Shown: one piece after another, positions 20,093 through 27,693 of the stretch
Position numbering within the stretch: the first letter of the stretch is position 1
Layout: every line of letters begins with the position of its first letter
Source of the DNA: Microscilla marina ATCC 23134
GTDB taxonomy: Bacteria > Bacteroidota > Bacteroidia > Cytophagales > Microscillaceae
Direction of reading: 5' to 3'
DNA length: 64,000 bases
Assembly (NCBI RefSeq): GCF_000169175.1
Contig: NZ_AAWS01000011.1
Coordinates: forward strand, 175,039 to 239,038
Translations under genes and position numbers: made by a program
Notes under the pieces: model-generated
Told to the model about the DNA's origin: nothing
Seen by the model: only the letters and a program-made list of their open reading frames with translations
Databases searched by the model: none

Positions 20093-20653
20093 TTACTTTT
20101 TAGATACTTTTTTTAAATAAGGCGTAGAAGCAGTTTTGAGCGGTACAGGTGAGATTAACTCGCCTGTTTTTTCGTCTAACCATTCCTTGCCTTCATCTAC
20201 TGCTTTTTTGAGCAGGGTTTTACGGGCTTTCAATGCTGCATCGTGTATCTGGTACTCACTGTCCTGGGCATAATCCCATTTTTCAGGTGAGTTACCTCGT
20301 TCTAGTCCAAAGCCTTCCTGAAGTTCCTCAGATGTATATTGTTGCGCCTGAGTAAGGGCTAACAATTGTACTTTGGGCGTGACGCTTTCCAGTATTGATT
20401 GCATTGCTTTAAGCATCGTAAACACTTCCAATGGACATTCAAAACCTTCTTCGATAGCAGATAACACTGCGGGAAGATAATCTTTCATTCGCCTAGTAAG
20501 TACTTGCAAGCTTTTGACTTCTATGGGTATTTCCTGATGGATAATCTTATAACCAACAACAGGTTTAGAAGACAAAAGAGGGGAAACGGGGACGTTTTCG
20601 TCCACCGTTGCCAGTTTTTTACCCCGTGTTCGCAGGGCGTTTTTTTGTGCCAT
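20093..20653 (-). CDS. Unknown protein, last gene of a four-gene operon
   Basis: 186 aa, starting 5 bp after the upstream gene's stop. The N-terminus is basic and disordered (R-T-R-G-K-K-L-A), the middle is a helical region with paired helices (L-T-R-R-M-K-D-Y-L-P-A-V-L), and the C-terminus is again basic. No known domain. The operon (21710 to 20093, all minus) looks like phage or plasmid accessory genes, but nothing fixes its role. No TGA; stop TAA. Confidence 0.6.
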   Translation of the reverse strand: MAQKNALRTRGKKLATVDENVPVSPLLSSKPVVGYKIIHQEIPIEVKSLQVLTRRMKDYLPAVLSAIEEGFECPLEVFTMLKAMQSILESVTPKVQLLALTQAQQYTSEELQEGFGLERGNSPEKWDYAQDSEYQIHDAALKARKTLLKKAVDEGKEWLDEKTGELISPVPLKTASTPYLKKVSKK

Positions 20654-20657
20654 AGAT

Positions 20658-21206
20658 TTACTTCGTGTCTTGTGCTTCTACCAGATAAATCTCATATATC
20701 TTGGTAGACCCTTCAGAGTGCTTGTTAGGTTCTTCACGGGCAAACTCTATTTCAATCTCCGTGTTTCGGGGTAGGTTCAAACTTTCAAGCGTACGGATAA
20801 GCTGGGCACCATATTGCAGGTATAAACCGTCGGCATTGCTCAACAACACCGCCTTACGGCTATCAGTTTGAGTAATTCCCTGAAAGAAGAAACGCTCCCA
20901 AGTCATTTGAAGGTTGGCATTACACAAATCATTGACTTTCTTTTTCTCGTCTTTGGTTTTGGCTTTCTTCAACATATCTTCACGTTGCTCTTCTACCATT
21001 GCCACCGACATTTTGAACTCGTAATATTTGGGTACAATAGACACCGACCGTTTACGGTTTTTGAGTTCAGCTCCTTTGGCAAGCAGTTCCTGATATTCGT
21101 CAGGGTTAAACTCTACTGGAGTAGGTGCTAAACTGGTTTCTTCACCCAGTTGGTTGGTTACTACGATTTCTTCAGTAGCAGTACTGTTTTCTACGTGTTC
21201 GTTCAT
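20658..21206 (-). CDS. Unknown acidic protein in a plasmid-type operon
   Basis: 182 aa, with an acidic Thr/Glu-rich N-terminus (about 40 residues), a helical core with many Lys/Glu, and a C-terminus ending I-Y-E-I-Y-L-V-E-A-Q-D-T-K. The segment K-Y-Y-E-F-K-M-S-V-A-M-V-E-E-Q-R could be a coiled coil. It is followed after 4 bp by the gene at 20653. No family recognised, no signal or membrane segment, no TGA. Confidence 0.6.
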   Translation of the reverse strand: MNEHVENSTATEEIVVTNQLGEETSLAPTPVEFNPDEYQELLAKGAELKNRKRSVSIVPKYYEFKMSVAMVEEQREDMLKKAKTKDEKKKVNDLCNANLQMTWERFFFQGITQTDSRKAVLLSNADGLYLQYGAQLIRTLESLNLPRNTEIEIEFAREEPNKHSEGSTKIYEIYLVEAQDTK

Positions 21207-21267
21207 TTTTGATAATATTTAGAGGTTTGATAATAAGGGGAAACTACCAAGCCGTTTCCCCATCAGG

Positions 21268-21543
21268 CTACAATTCGTAAGGTGTTTTGGGAATAAAGGT
21301 ATAGGTGTCCAATTCAGAGAGTGACATTTCCTGTTCGGGGAAGTCTATTTCTGGCAGTTCTTCACGAGGAATATCTACCGATGCTTCTTCGACATAAATG
21401 TCAGTGATAAGTTCTGTAGTGGATGAGCTCGGAATAGTGAGCCTACGTGGTTCAAAAAAATCAGAAGGTGGGTTGGGTAACAAAAACAATAATGCCCATT
21501 CAAGGGGTATTCCCTGAGCGAGTAGTTCAGCTAGGCTTCGCAT
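21268..21543 (-). CDS. Small acidic protein, translationally coupled
   Basis: ATG 21543 is chosen because it overlaps the end of the upstream small gene (ATGCGAAGCCTAG); an open frame continues to a TTG at 21585. 91 aa: a short hydrophobic N-terminal part (E-W-A-L-L-F-L-L-P) and an acidic, Pro/Ser/Glu-rich remainder. Function unknown. It is 61 bp upstream of the next gene of the operon. Stop TAG. Confidence 0.5.
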   Translation of the reverse strand: MRSLAELLAQGIPLEWALLFLLPNPPSDFFEPRRLTIPSSSTTELITDIYVEEASVDIPREELPEIDFPEQEMSLSELDTYTFIPKTPYEL

Positions 21544-21710
21544 CGTGCTGAAACTAATAAGCGCAAGTAAGTGGTTACTTGCCAAGTGGCAGAAGCTACA
21601 AACGATGATTGTACTTCTAATTCACGCAGTTGCGTTATTTGCTGTCTATGAAGACGACAAACGTTGAGGAACATCACAAATGAAAGTGCGTTGAATGGTT
21701 TCTGTATCAT
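21531..21710 (-). CDS. 59-aa basic protein, first gene of the operon
   Basis: ATG 21710 to TAG 21531, a helical basic peptide (L-H-R-Q-Q-I-T-Q-L-R-E-L-E-V-Q). Its last 13 bases overlap the start of the next gene, the arrangement expected for coupled translation. The coding frame is free of TGA. Between it and the Dam gene at 21957 lie about 245 bp that should hold divergent promoters; a 65-codon plus-strand frame there (21729-21926) looks unconvincing. Confidence 0.45.
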   Translation of the reverse strand: MIQKPFNALSFVMFLNVCRLHRQQITQLRELEVQSSFVASATWQVTTYLRLLVSARCEA

Positions 21711-21956
21711 AAGAACAAGTGTTTAAGAGTGTTTCAACCGTTCCAATGTTATCCTGAACCTTTTCGACTGTTTTTCCAAGCTGTATATCTACCTATAAAA
21801 TCCCCTTACAATGATGATATGGGTAGATACACAAAAGTGATTGTAGCAGTAATGCAGGCGATTTCAAGCCTAAAAGAGCCCTTGTACTCTTATGCTAAAT
21901 GTCTACACTTTGGGCTATGGGAATAAAGGATAGTTGGTTTTAGTCATCTTTTGGGT

Positions 21957-22775
21957 ATGTCAATGATTGCAACCACCACTCCTTTGAAAGCTTTGATGAA
22001 ACCTCCACTTACCTATTATGGAGGTAAGCAACACATGATTAAACATATTTTGCCGCTTATGCCAGCCCACCAACTCTATTGTGAACCATTTGTAGGTGGT
22101 TGAGCTGTATTTTGGGCAAAGCCTCCTTCTTCGGTAGAGGTATTGAATGACTTGAATGGAGAAGTGATTAACTTTTATCAAACCGCAAAAACTCAGTTTG
22201 AGGCATTACAAGCACGTATAAAAGCAAGTTTGCATAGTAAAAAGCTCTACGACGATGCCTTGGTGATCTATAAACATCCTCATTTGTTTAGTGAGGTAGA
22301 TAGGGCTTGGGCTTTTTGGCTTACAACAAATCAATCATTTACCTCTAATATTGGGGCTGGTTGGTCTTATTCCAAAAAAAGGAATCAATCAGCTAAAACC
22401 AGTTTTTACAAGAGAGAAAGGTTTGCTCATTGTTATACTGAGAGGCTTGAGTTTGTGTCTTTAGATTGCAGAAATGCTTTGGAGGTCATTCAAAAACGTG
22501 ATACTAAAGAGAGTTTTTTCTATGTTGATCCGCCTTATTTTAATGCCAATCAATGACATTACAAAGGCTATACTGAAGCTGATTTTCAAGAGCTATTAGA
22601 GGTGCTTTCGGATATAAAAGGAAATTTCCTTTTATCAAGTTACCCTAGCAATATATTGAGTCAATATCAACAAAGGTATGGTTGGGAGCAAAAGAGCCTT
22701 GACACTACTATTCGTATCAAGCAACACACTAAACCCAAAACGGAAGTCCTCACGGCAAACTATCCTTTGGAGTAG
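21957..22775 (+). CDS. Dam-type N6-adenine DNA methylase with two in-frame TGAs
   Basis: ATG 21957 to TAG 22775 gives 272 aa when TGA is sense. The D12-class adenine methylase motifs are in order: T-Y-Y-G-G-K-Q near residue 20, E-P-F-V-G-G-[TGA]-A-V-F-W at 43-53, N-D-L-N-G-E near 65, and the catalytic D-P-P-Y at 191-194 followed by Q-[TGA]-H-Y-K-G-Y. Both TGAs (codons 49 and 200) stand where this family has glycine. Neither half would be active alone, because the SAM site and the DPPY site lie in different standard-code fragments. A terminator overlaps the stop. Probably a plasmid or phage orphan methylase. Confidence 0.9.
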
Positions 22776-22799
22776 CTCTTTTACGGGCTACTTTTTTTA
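22771..22799 (+). terminator. Terminator of the methylase gene
   Basis: AGTAGC...GCTACT stem with a 10-base loop, followed by a run of seven T; the left arm contains the methylase stop codon TAG. Confidence 0.7.
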
Positions 22800-22837
22800 T
22801 TTCTAAATATTCACCAAAACATAAATTTAAATGCCTT

Positions 22838-23119
22838 ATGAGCAATCCAGAAGCAAAAACCAAGAAGTTTAGAAAAAGCCTGAAACTGGTCGTAGATACC
22901 AGCGGTGAAGTAACTTTGTATGGGCTCAATATTACTGATCTTCTGACAGAGCATAACTATCCGATGTGGTTCAGAATGTATGCGGATACTTTGGCAGAAT
23001 ATGCCAGAGATGAGGAGGAAGAAGATGTTGAAAATAAAGACGAAGGCACCATCGCATCAGATGATAATGAGACCAATTTCTATAAGGTATTTGGTGTAAA
23101 GCCAAGTGATTTTTTCTAA
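22838..23119 (+). CDS. Small acidic protein of unknown function
   Basis: 93 aa: a basic start (K-T-K-K-F-R-K-S-L-K), a beta-like segment (L-K-L-V-V-D-T-S-G-E-V-T-L-Y-G-L), then a strongly acidic stretch (D-E-E-E-E-D-V-E-N-K-D-E). It lies 62 bp after the methylase terminator with its own ATG. No family recognised. No TGA; stop TAA. Confidence 0.5.
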   Translation: MSNPEAKTKKFRKSLKLVVDTSGEVTLYGLNITDLLTEHNYPMWFRMYADTLAEYARDEEEEDVENKDEGTIASDDNETNFYKVFGVKPSDFF

Positions 23120-23172
23120 GCATAACCAAAGTATGTCAGTTTTTACTGATGTGCTTTTTTGATTTGAATTGC

Positions 23173-23505
23173 TTATACTATACGCCTTTTATTCTCCCTT
23201 ATAAAATCAATCACCTCATCTAAGTTTTTAATACTTTTCTTTTGTCTGGAAAGTGCTGCATAGACGCTACTGGGCTTGAGGTTAAAAAGTCTGCTGAGTA
23301 TTTCCATTGCGGTTTTTTCTGGTGGGGTAGCTCCGTGAATTCTGTGTTGGTTTTCCAAAATATAGGTAACTACATCGTCCAGATTGGAAAGCTTCTTTTG
23401 TTGCTTGTAGAAAATCATTTTCAGGCTTTGAGGGCTTGATCAAGTGATTTTGTGGAGCAGGGCTTTGCATACGCTGGCAGTTATTCAAGGTTTGCTGGCT
23501 TTCAT
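23173..23505 (-). CDS. Small helical protein with two in-frame TGAs
   Basis: With TGA as sense the gene starts at ATG 23505 and encodes 110 aa to TAA 23173. TGA codons 7 and 22 fall in K-P-[TGA]-I-T-A-S and K-I-T-[TGA]-S-S-P, both loop-like contexts. The remainder (N-L-D-D-V-V-T-Y-I-L-E-N-Q-H-R, and a second related copy N-L-D-E-V-I-D-F-I-R-E-N-K-R-R) holds two similar helical segments around a short middle domain. A standard-code reading would start at ATG 23418 with both TGAs upstream. No family is recognised. Confidence 0.55.
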
Positions 23506-23673
23506 AGGTGTGATGTTATTTGCTAAAATTTTACTGTCTCTCTTTCCATTATCTTTATACAAATTCACTTACTCATTGCAAGTCAAAGTTATATTAAATA
23601 ATGAAAAAAAGTATAACATCGACTTGCAATCGACTATGCTAAAGCTATTAATTTACTGTTGTCATAGAGAAAG

Positions 23674-24072
23674 ATGGCAACAGAACTGATCATTAACAAT
23701 TTAGCTTTTATTCTTTGCACAAGACACTTGATGAAAGAAAAGTTTTTGGATATGCTACAAAACGATTTTTTAGAAGGTTTTATAGGCTTGGTAAAAGGCG
23801 AAATACTGCACCGTTATATCATAATGTGCACAGCTAATTACCCGTTGCTATACGAATACCTTGAACCAGAATTTGGATTTGGACACTTTTACAAAAAAAT
23901 CCCGTTTGAGAATATTGCAATGGGTGGGTTGAAAGATTTCCAAACAGGATACATTTATTTTTGGTTTGGTACAAGCACCAAATCCTTGGCTAAGGCTACG
24001 GAAGTAGCCACAAAATACAAGCAAATTGCTATACGGGACAACGTAGAAAAAAAGGAGATCAGGCTCAAGTAG
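23674..24072 (+). CDS. Unknown small protein
   Basis: 132 aa from ATG 23674, with alternating hydrophobic and charged segments. The C-terminal part (Y-I-Y-F-W-F-G-T-S-T-K-S-L-A-K-A-T-E) looks like a small alpha/beta domain. No signal peptide. It is isolated on the plus strand and ends in a bidirectional terminator. No TGA; stop TAG. Confidence 0.5.
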   Translation: MATELIINNLAFILCTRHLMKEKFLDMLQNDFLEGFIGLVKGEILHRYIIMCTANYPLLYEYLEPEFGFGHFYKKIPFENIAMGGLKDFQTGYIYFWFGTSTKSLAKATEVATKYKQIAIRDNVEKKEIRLK

Positions 24073-24085
24073 CCCCTCCTTTTTT
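24048..24085. terminator. Bidirectional terminator
   Basis: AAAAAAGGAG pairs with CTCCTTTTTT around an inner GGCT/AGCC. It serves the plus gene ending at 24072 and the small minus frame ending at 24087. Confidence 0.65.
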
Positions 24086-24086
24086 G

Positions 24087-24188
24087 TTATTTACTCGTTA
24101 TAACTTTTCGTCTATGCCCTTTGATTTTTTTGAATTGACGGAAAGTGTATGTTTTTCCGTTGGTGAGTGATAGGAACATATAGTTCAT
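24087..24188 (-). CDS. 33-aa basic peptide
   Basis: ATG 24188 to TAA 24087: M-N-Y-M-F-L-S-L-T-N-G-K-T-Y-T-F-R-Q-F-K-K-I-K-G then a basic end. It sits between terminators and downstream of three small minus-strand genes, so it could be a real micro-gene, but length alone gives weak support. Confidence 0.3.
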   Translation of the reverse strand: MNYMFLSLTNGKTYTFRQFKKIKGHRRKVITSK

Positions 24189-24248
24189 TTTTATTATATC
24201 AAAGATTAAATCTACCTTGACGATAAGTTAACCTTTGCCACTTACAAG

Positions 24249-24470
24249 TTATTTTTCGATGCCCCATAATGCTTCACACTCCTGAATAAGCTGATCCAAT
24301 TTATCTCTTTTATCACGAAGCATTGCGATAATTTTTTTCTGGCTTTTGGCTTGTCTGGGTGCTTTGATACCTATATCTCGCTCCCTTACTTGCTCAGGGC
24401 TACTAATGTCCATTTCTTTAGCAAGCGTTGCATAACTGTTGAGCAAAGGTGCAAAGTATATCCTTTCCAT
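24249..24470 (-). CDS. Small helical protein
   Basis: ATG 24470 is chosen over 24521, because the latter lies inside the terminator hairpin of the preceding gene. 73 aa with a C-terminal coiled coil (Q-K-K-I-I-A-M-L-R-D-K-R-D-K-L-D-Q-L-I). Unknown function. It follows two paralogous small genes on the same strand. No TGA; stop TAA. Confidence 0.45.
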   Translation of the reverse strand: MERIYFAPLLNSYATLAKEMDISSPEQVRERDIGIKAPRQAKSQKKIIAMLRDKRDKLDQLIQECEALWGIEK

Positions 24471-24501
24471 CTTGTTTCTTATGATTGAATAAATAGGGTG
24501 A

Positions 24502-24550
24502 AAGCAAGAAGGGACAATCAACGCTCAATTGTTTTTGTCCTTTCTTGCTT
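24502..24550 (-). terminator. Terminator after the TGA-containing small gene
   Basis: A 16-bp inverted repeat (AAGCAAGAAGGGACAA against TTGTCCTTTCTTGCTT, one mismatch) with a 17-base loop. It begins just after the TAA at 24556, consistent with the longer, TGA-read-through form of that gene. Confidence 0.6.
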
Positions 24551-24555
24551 AGAGT

Positions 24556-24888
24556 TTAGTGGAGGATTTGCTTAATTGCTCAGATTTGCTCGTCTGCCTC
24601 CCTGAGCTTTCTTTTTTTGAACTCTTCATAAGTTTCCACGGTAAGGTTGAACGCCTTGAAAGCACTTTTCAAAAACTCGTATCTTCCCTTGAGTGATTTG
24701 GTAACCATCATCATCTTGATGTTATACAAATGCACACTAAATTGTTTTTTCTCAGAGAGTGGCATTTGCTCAAAGTGTTTTTGCTCTTTTGGTGTGGCTT
24801 TACGAAAAGTGACTTCAATTTTTTCTTTATGATCTATGGTAATGATACGCACCCGTGAAGGAATTGTAGACAATGTTTGCTTTGTCAT
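24556..24888 (-). CDS. Small basic protein ending past an in-frame TGA
   Basis: The standard frame would stop at TGA 24580, after A-D-E-Q-I. Reading on gives A-I-K-Q-I-L-H and TAA, total 110 aa. The paralogue at 24994 ends with A-H-I-S-E-I-K-Q-L-L-R, so the residues beyond the TGA are homologous coding sequence and TGA (codon 103) aligns with Ser. The two proteins share the start T-I-P-(R/S)-K/R and the segment K-K-x-(Q/K)-I/F-x-Y-x-L. The function is not recognised; the basic, helical composition suits a nucleic-acid-binding protein. Confidence 0.65.
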
Positions 24889-24956
24889 TGGTTATCTTGT
24901 CAAAGAATAAATATTTATCGTTGCTTTTTGTCTACCGAATGATTACAAGGGAGAGT

Positions 24957-24983
24957 GGAAAGAGCAACATTGTTGCTCCTTCC
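24957..24983 (-). terminator. Terminator after the second paralogue
   Basis: GGAAAGAGCAAC pairs with GTTGCTCCTTCC (one mismatch) with a 3-base loop, 11 bp after the stop of the gene at 24994. Confidence 0.6.
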
Positions 24984-24993
24984 AGAGGTTACA

Positions 24994-25323
24994 CTATCTG
25001 AGAAGTTGCTTAATTTCTGAGATGTGTGCCTTTGCCCTTTGTAAAGTATCTTTCTTAAATACCTTGTAGCTTTCAGTATTGACTCCCATCTGCTGATAGC
25101 TTTTTTTCTTTTGTTTGTATAAGCGAGCTAATCTGCAACCATTCATTTGTCTGAGTTGGTGGAGATAATAGTTTATTTTTTGTTTCTCCTGCTTATCCAG
25201 TTTTTCGTAGAAGGTTTTTTTCTCTTTTTTGGAAGCAAAGCAATAATTAATCGTAAGTCTTTTACTCCGAAACCCCACAATGCTTGCCTTACGTGGGATT
25301 GTGCTAAACTTTTTAAAACGCAT
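24994..25323 (-). CDS. Small basic protein, TGA-free paralogue of 24556
   Basis: 109 aa ending at TAG. It shares the overall layout with the gene at 24556: a basic beta-like N-terminus, a helical K/E-rich middle, and the last helix S-E-I-K-Q-L-L-R. Its TGA-free frame gives the reference for the length of its neighbour. Upstream, 25324-25834 holds no gene I can support; it carries a large inverted repeat and the start region of the ATPase gene. Confidence 0.55.
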   Translation of the reverse strand: MRFKKFSTIPRKASIVGFRSKRLTINYCFASKKEKKTFYEKLDKQEKQKINYYLHQLRQMNGCRLARLYKQKKKSYQQMGVNTESYKVFKKDTLQRAKAHISEIKQLLR

Positions 25324-25621
25324 TGGTCTAAACCAGTAATAAATAAAGCAATTTATCCATAGAAGAAGTCAGCCATTTTTCTTCTCCCTTGGATAACTTT
25401 ATAATACAGGTACAACCTTTAGTCTCAAGCCTAAGTAGGTTGTTTATTAAGGCAGATTGCAAAAAGATGATATAATATTTTTAGCTAGTTTTCCTTCCTG
25501 AAAATCAAAATTAAAAACGAAGAAAAGTTATATATTTTACCAAAGTTTTTACCTCAAAAATACTTATCTTATTGCAACACTTCCCTGGTACCCAACGAGA
25601 TAAAAAAAGAAAGGAAAAATA

Positions 25622-25704
25622 AATTATATGAAGTAATAAGAACGAATGAGCGAAATGTAACGAAGTGAAATGTAGTAAATGAGTAAGTATTACTTCATAT
25701 AATT
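25622..25704. repeat. 17-bp perfect inverted repeat with repeated loop motif
   Basis: AATTATATGAAGTAATA (25622-25638) and its exact reverse complement (25688-25704) flank a 49-base centre that carries GAAATGTA twice. It lies about 130 bp upstream of the T4CP-type ATPase gene. A large palindrome ahead of mobilisation genes suits a transfer origin, a replication origin or the edge of a mobile element; nothing in the sequence decides which. No coding frame crosses it convincingly. Confidence 0.55.
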
Positions 25705-25834
25705 ATTGAATAAAGAAAAGAGTTGTAACTCTCTGATAATCATAGACTATGTAAGGGCACTAAGGGATAGTCAAAAACATAGGGTAAAGAGTAGTCAAAA
25801 CATCATTAAAACATATTCAAAAACATACAGACTT

Positions 25835-27688
25835 ATGAATACTAATAAAGTAAATACAGATGCTCCTGAGCACATCTTTTTTCAGCAAATACTTTCACAG
25901 CGATGGGAATGGATGCTTTCTTTAGATACTACTATTCGGTTAGGGTATACCAAAGCCGAATTTCTGAGCAATTTTATCTTCGAATGGATGGAAAAATGGG
26001 TGAGTTATATTGAGGCACAACGTGATCAAGTAGAGCGTTATTCTACTGAGTATGCTGTGTGGATGGAAAAGCGAGGCTTTACCTTCAAGGAGTATTTGAG
26101 TTTGTTCAGTGCTCGCATCGCCGCTGATGCCCACGACTGGTATCCTATTTTTGAAGTGTTGATGATCGATCAAGAGGAACATCGTAAAGCTCTTACACAA
26201 GGTTTTGATCCTACGGAAAAAGATTACCTGTTGCTGTTGTCACAACTAAATAATTGCCCACCTACTCATTTTTTTAACCGAGAGTTTCCCGCAGAAATTC
26301 CCCTAAATGAACTAGCAAAACATGCATATGTAGTAGGAAATACTGGTAGCGGAAAAAGTGAACTGATGAAATCACTCTTCTATCATTTGCAAAAACAAAC
26401 CTACACTACGGGAAACAAAGCCAGTTTGATTTTGATGGAACCACATGGAGAGTTGGCTCAAGATATGCGCGATTTTTACCTCAACAAAGAGCAACGCCAT
26501 CGTTTGATTTATATTGATCCATTTTATGAAGAAGGCTTTACCCCTGTGCTCAATCCTTTTGATATACCCAATGAGGAACGGCAAAATGAACCACTCATCG
26601 ATTTGTATAGTCAGAATATTGCCAAGGCATTTTCGGAACTGATTGAAGGCAGTAGCCTGTCTCCCCAAATGGAAGCGGTACTCATTCCTTGTATTGCCAC
26701 CTTATTGCGTAAAGAAGGGAGCAGCCTTGCGGAGTTGCAACGGTTTATGAACGATGAAGAAAACGATGATTTGATCAAACTTGGCTTGCAAAGCCCTAAT
26801 CCTATACACAAAAATTTATTCAAATCAGCTTTCAGAAAAGGATCGGGCTATCAAACTACCAAACAGTCTATTTATACAAAGCTGTTGAAGCTATTAGGCA
26901 CTACCACATTTTTTGAGTTTACCTGTGGGCGAAGTACTTTGGACCTAGCAAAAGCGACTGACGAGGGGAAAATTATCTTGTTCAATCTGTCGCAGGGTAA
27001 AATTGGGGAAGATAGCTCACAAGCTATTGGACGATTACTGATTGCCATGATTAAAAACGTAGCTCTACGAAGAGAGTATCAAGCCAAAAACGAACGAATC
27101 CCTACCTTTGTTTTTATCGACGAGTGCCAAAATTATCTCTCCCCTAGTATTGAAAAAATACTGACCGAAGCCCGAAAGTATAAGGTGTTCTTGTTGATGG
27201 CCAATCAGAACTTAGCCCAAATTGAAGATAGCCGTTTAAAAGATGCTATTTTTTCTAATACCAAAGTAAAAATAGCAGGAAGTAACTCTCCTAAAACCTT
27301 AAAAGTGATGGCGCAAGAAATGCAAACCTCCTTAGACATATTACAAGACATGCGTAAATATCATTTCTGTGCTAAGGTGGATGACTCTCCTGCATTTGTG
27401 TTTCGTTCACCCAGTTTTTTGGCTACCAATGAAGCCAAATTTTCATTGTCACACGCTGATCAAATGGGCTTGAAACAATACTTGCTTGACCAAGGGTATT
27501 ATCGTACCAAGGTATTATTGAAAAAAGAGGATGCGACAACAGAAGCTGCAAATAGTTCTGAAACCCCTACAAATAGCCAAGAACAACCTCCTCTACCCAA
27601 GTATTCGTTAAGAAAGAAAACAACAAATGGTGAAGGCAATGATCCTAATCCAGCCCCTAAATACTCATTCCGAAAATCAAAAAACTAA
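25835..27688 (+). CDS. T4CP/VirD4-like conjugative ATPase, TGA-free copy
   Basis: ATG 25835 is preferred; a TTG at 25706 would start inside the upstream inverted repeat. 617 aa. An N-terminal helical domain of about 150 residues, absent from the other copy, precedes the Walker A G-N-T-G-S-G-K-S-E near residue 170; L-I-L-M-E-P-H-G-E follows, and Walker B F-V-F-I-D-E-C-Q-N lies near 430. The C-terminus is a repetitive, basic tail (P-K-Y-S-L-R-K-K twice, with Pro/Asn linker). It probably couples DNA to a transfer apparatus. It forms an operon with the replication-relaxation gene 5 bp downstream. Comparison with 3955-5518 supplies the glycine identities of TGA codons there. Confidence 0.82.
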   Translation: MNTNKVNTDAPEHIFFQQILSQRWEWMLSLDTTIRLGYTKAEFLSNFIFEWMEKWVSYIEAQRDQVERYSTEYAVWMEKRGFTFKEYLSLFSARIAADAHDWYPIFEVLMIDQEEHRKALTQGFDPTEKDYLLLLSQLNNCPPTHFFNREFPAEIPLNELAKHAYVVGNTGSGKSELMKSLFYHLQKQTYTTGNKASLILMEPHGELAQDMRDFYLNKEQRHRLIYIDPFYEEGFTPVLNPFDIPNEERQNEPLIDLYSQNIAKAFSELIEGSSLSPQMEAVLIPCIATLLRKEGSSLAELQRFMNDEENDDLIKLGLQSPNPIHKNLFKSAFRKGSGYQTTKQSIYTKLLKLLGTTTFFEFTCGRSTLDLAKATDEGKIILFNLSQGKIGEDSSQAIGRLLIAMIKNVALRREYQAKNERIPTFVFIDECQNYLSPSIEKILTEARKYKVFLLMANQNLAQIEDSRLKDAIFSNTKVKIAGSNSPKTLKVMAQEMQTSLDILQDMRKYHFCAKVDDSPAFVFRSPSFLATNEAKFSLSHADQMGLKQYLLDQGYYRTKVLLKKEDATTEAANSSETPTNSQEQPPLPKYSLRKKTTNGEGNDPNPAPKYSFRKSKN

Positions 27689-27693
27689 CAGCA

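Noticed and set aside
21729..21926. 65-codon plus-strand frame before the methylase
   Set aside because: Starts at a GTG without a ribosome site and lies in a probable divergent promoter region; no recognisable sequence.
2457..24888. TGA-interrupted genes as ordinary pseudogenes
   Set aside because: Fourteen frames show only TGA, practically no frameshifts, no TAA or TAG, and TGA falls mainly on conserved glycines. Random decay would give all three stop codons and shifts, as seen in the recombinase remnant at 9551-9994.
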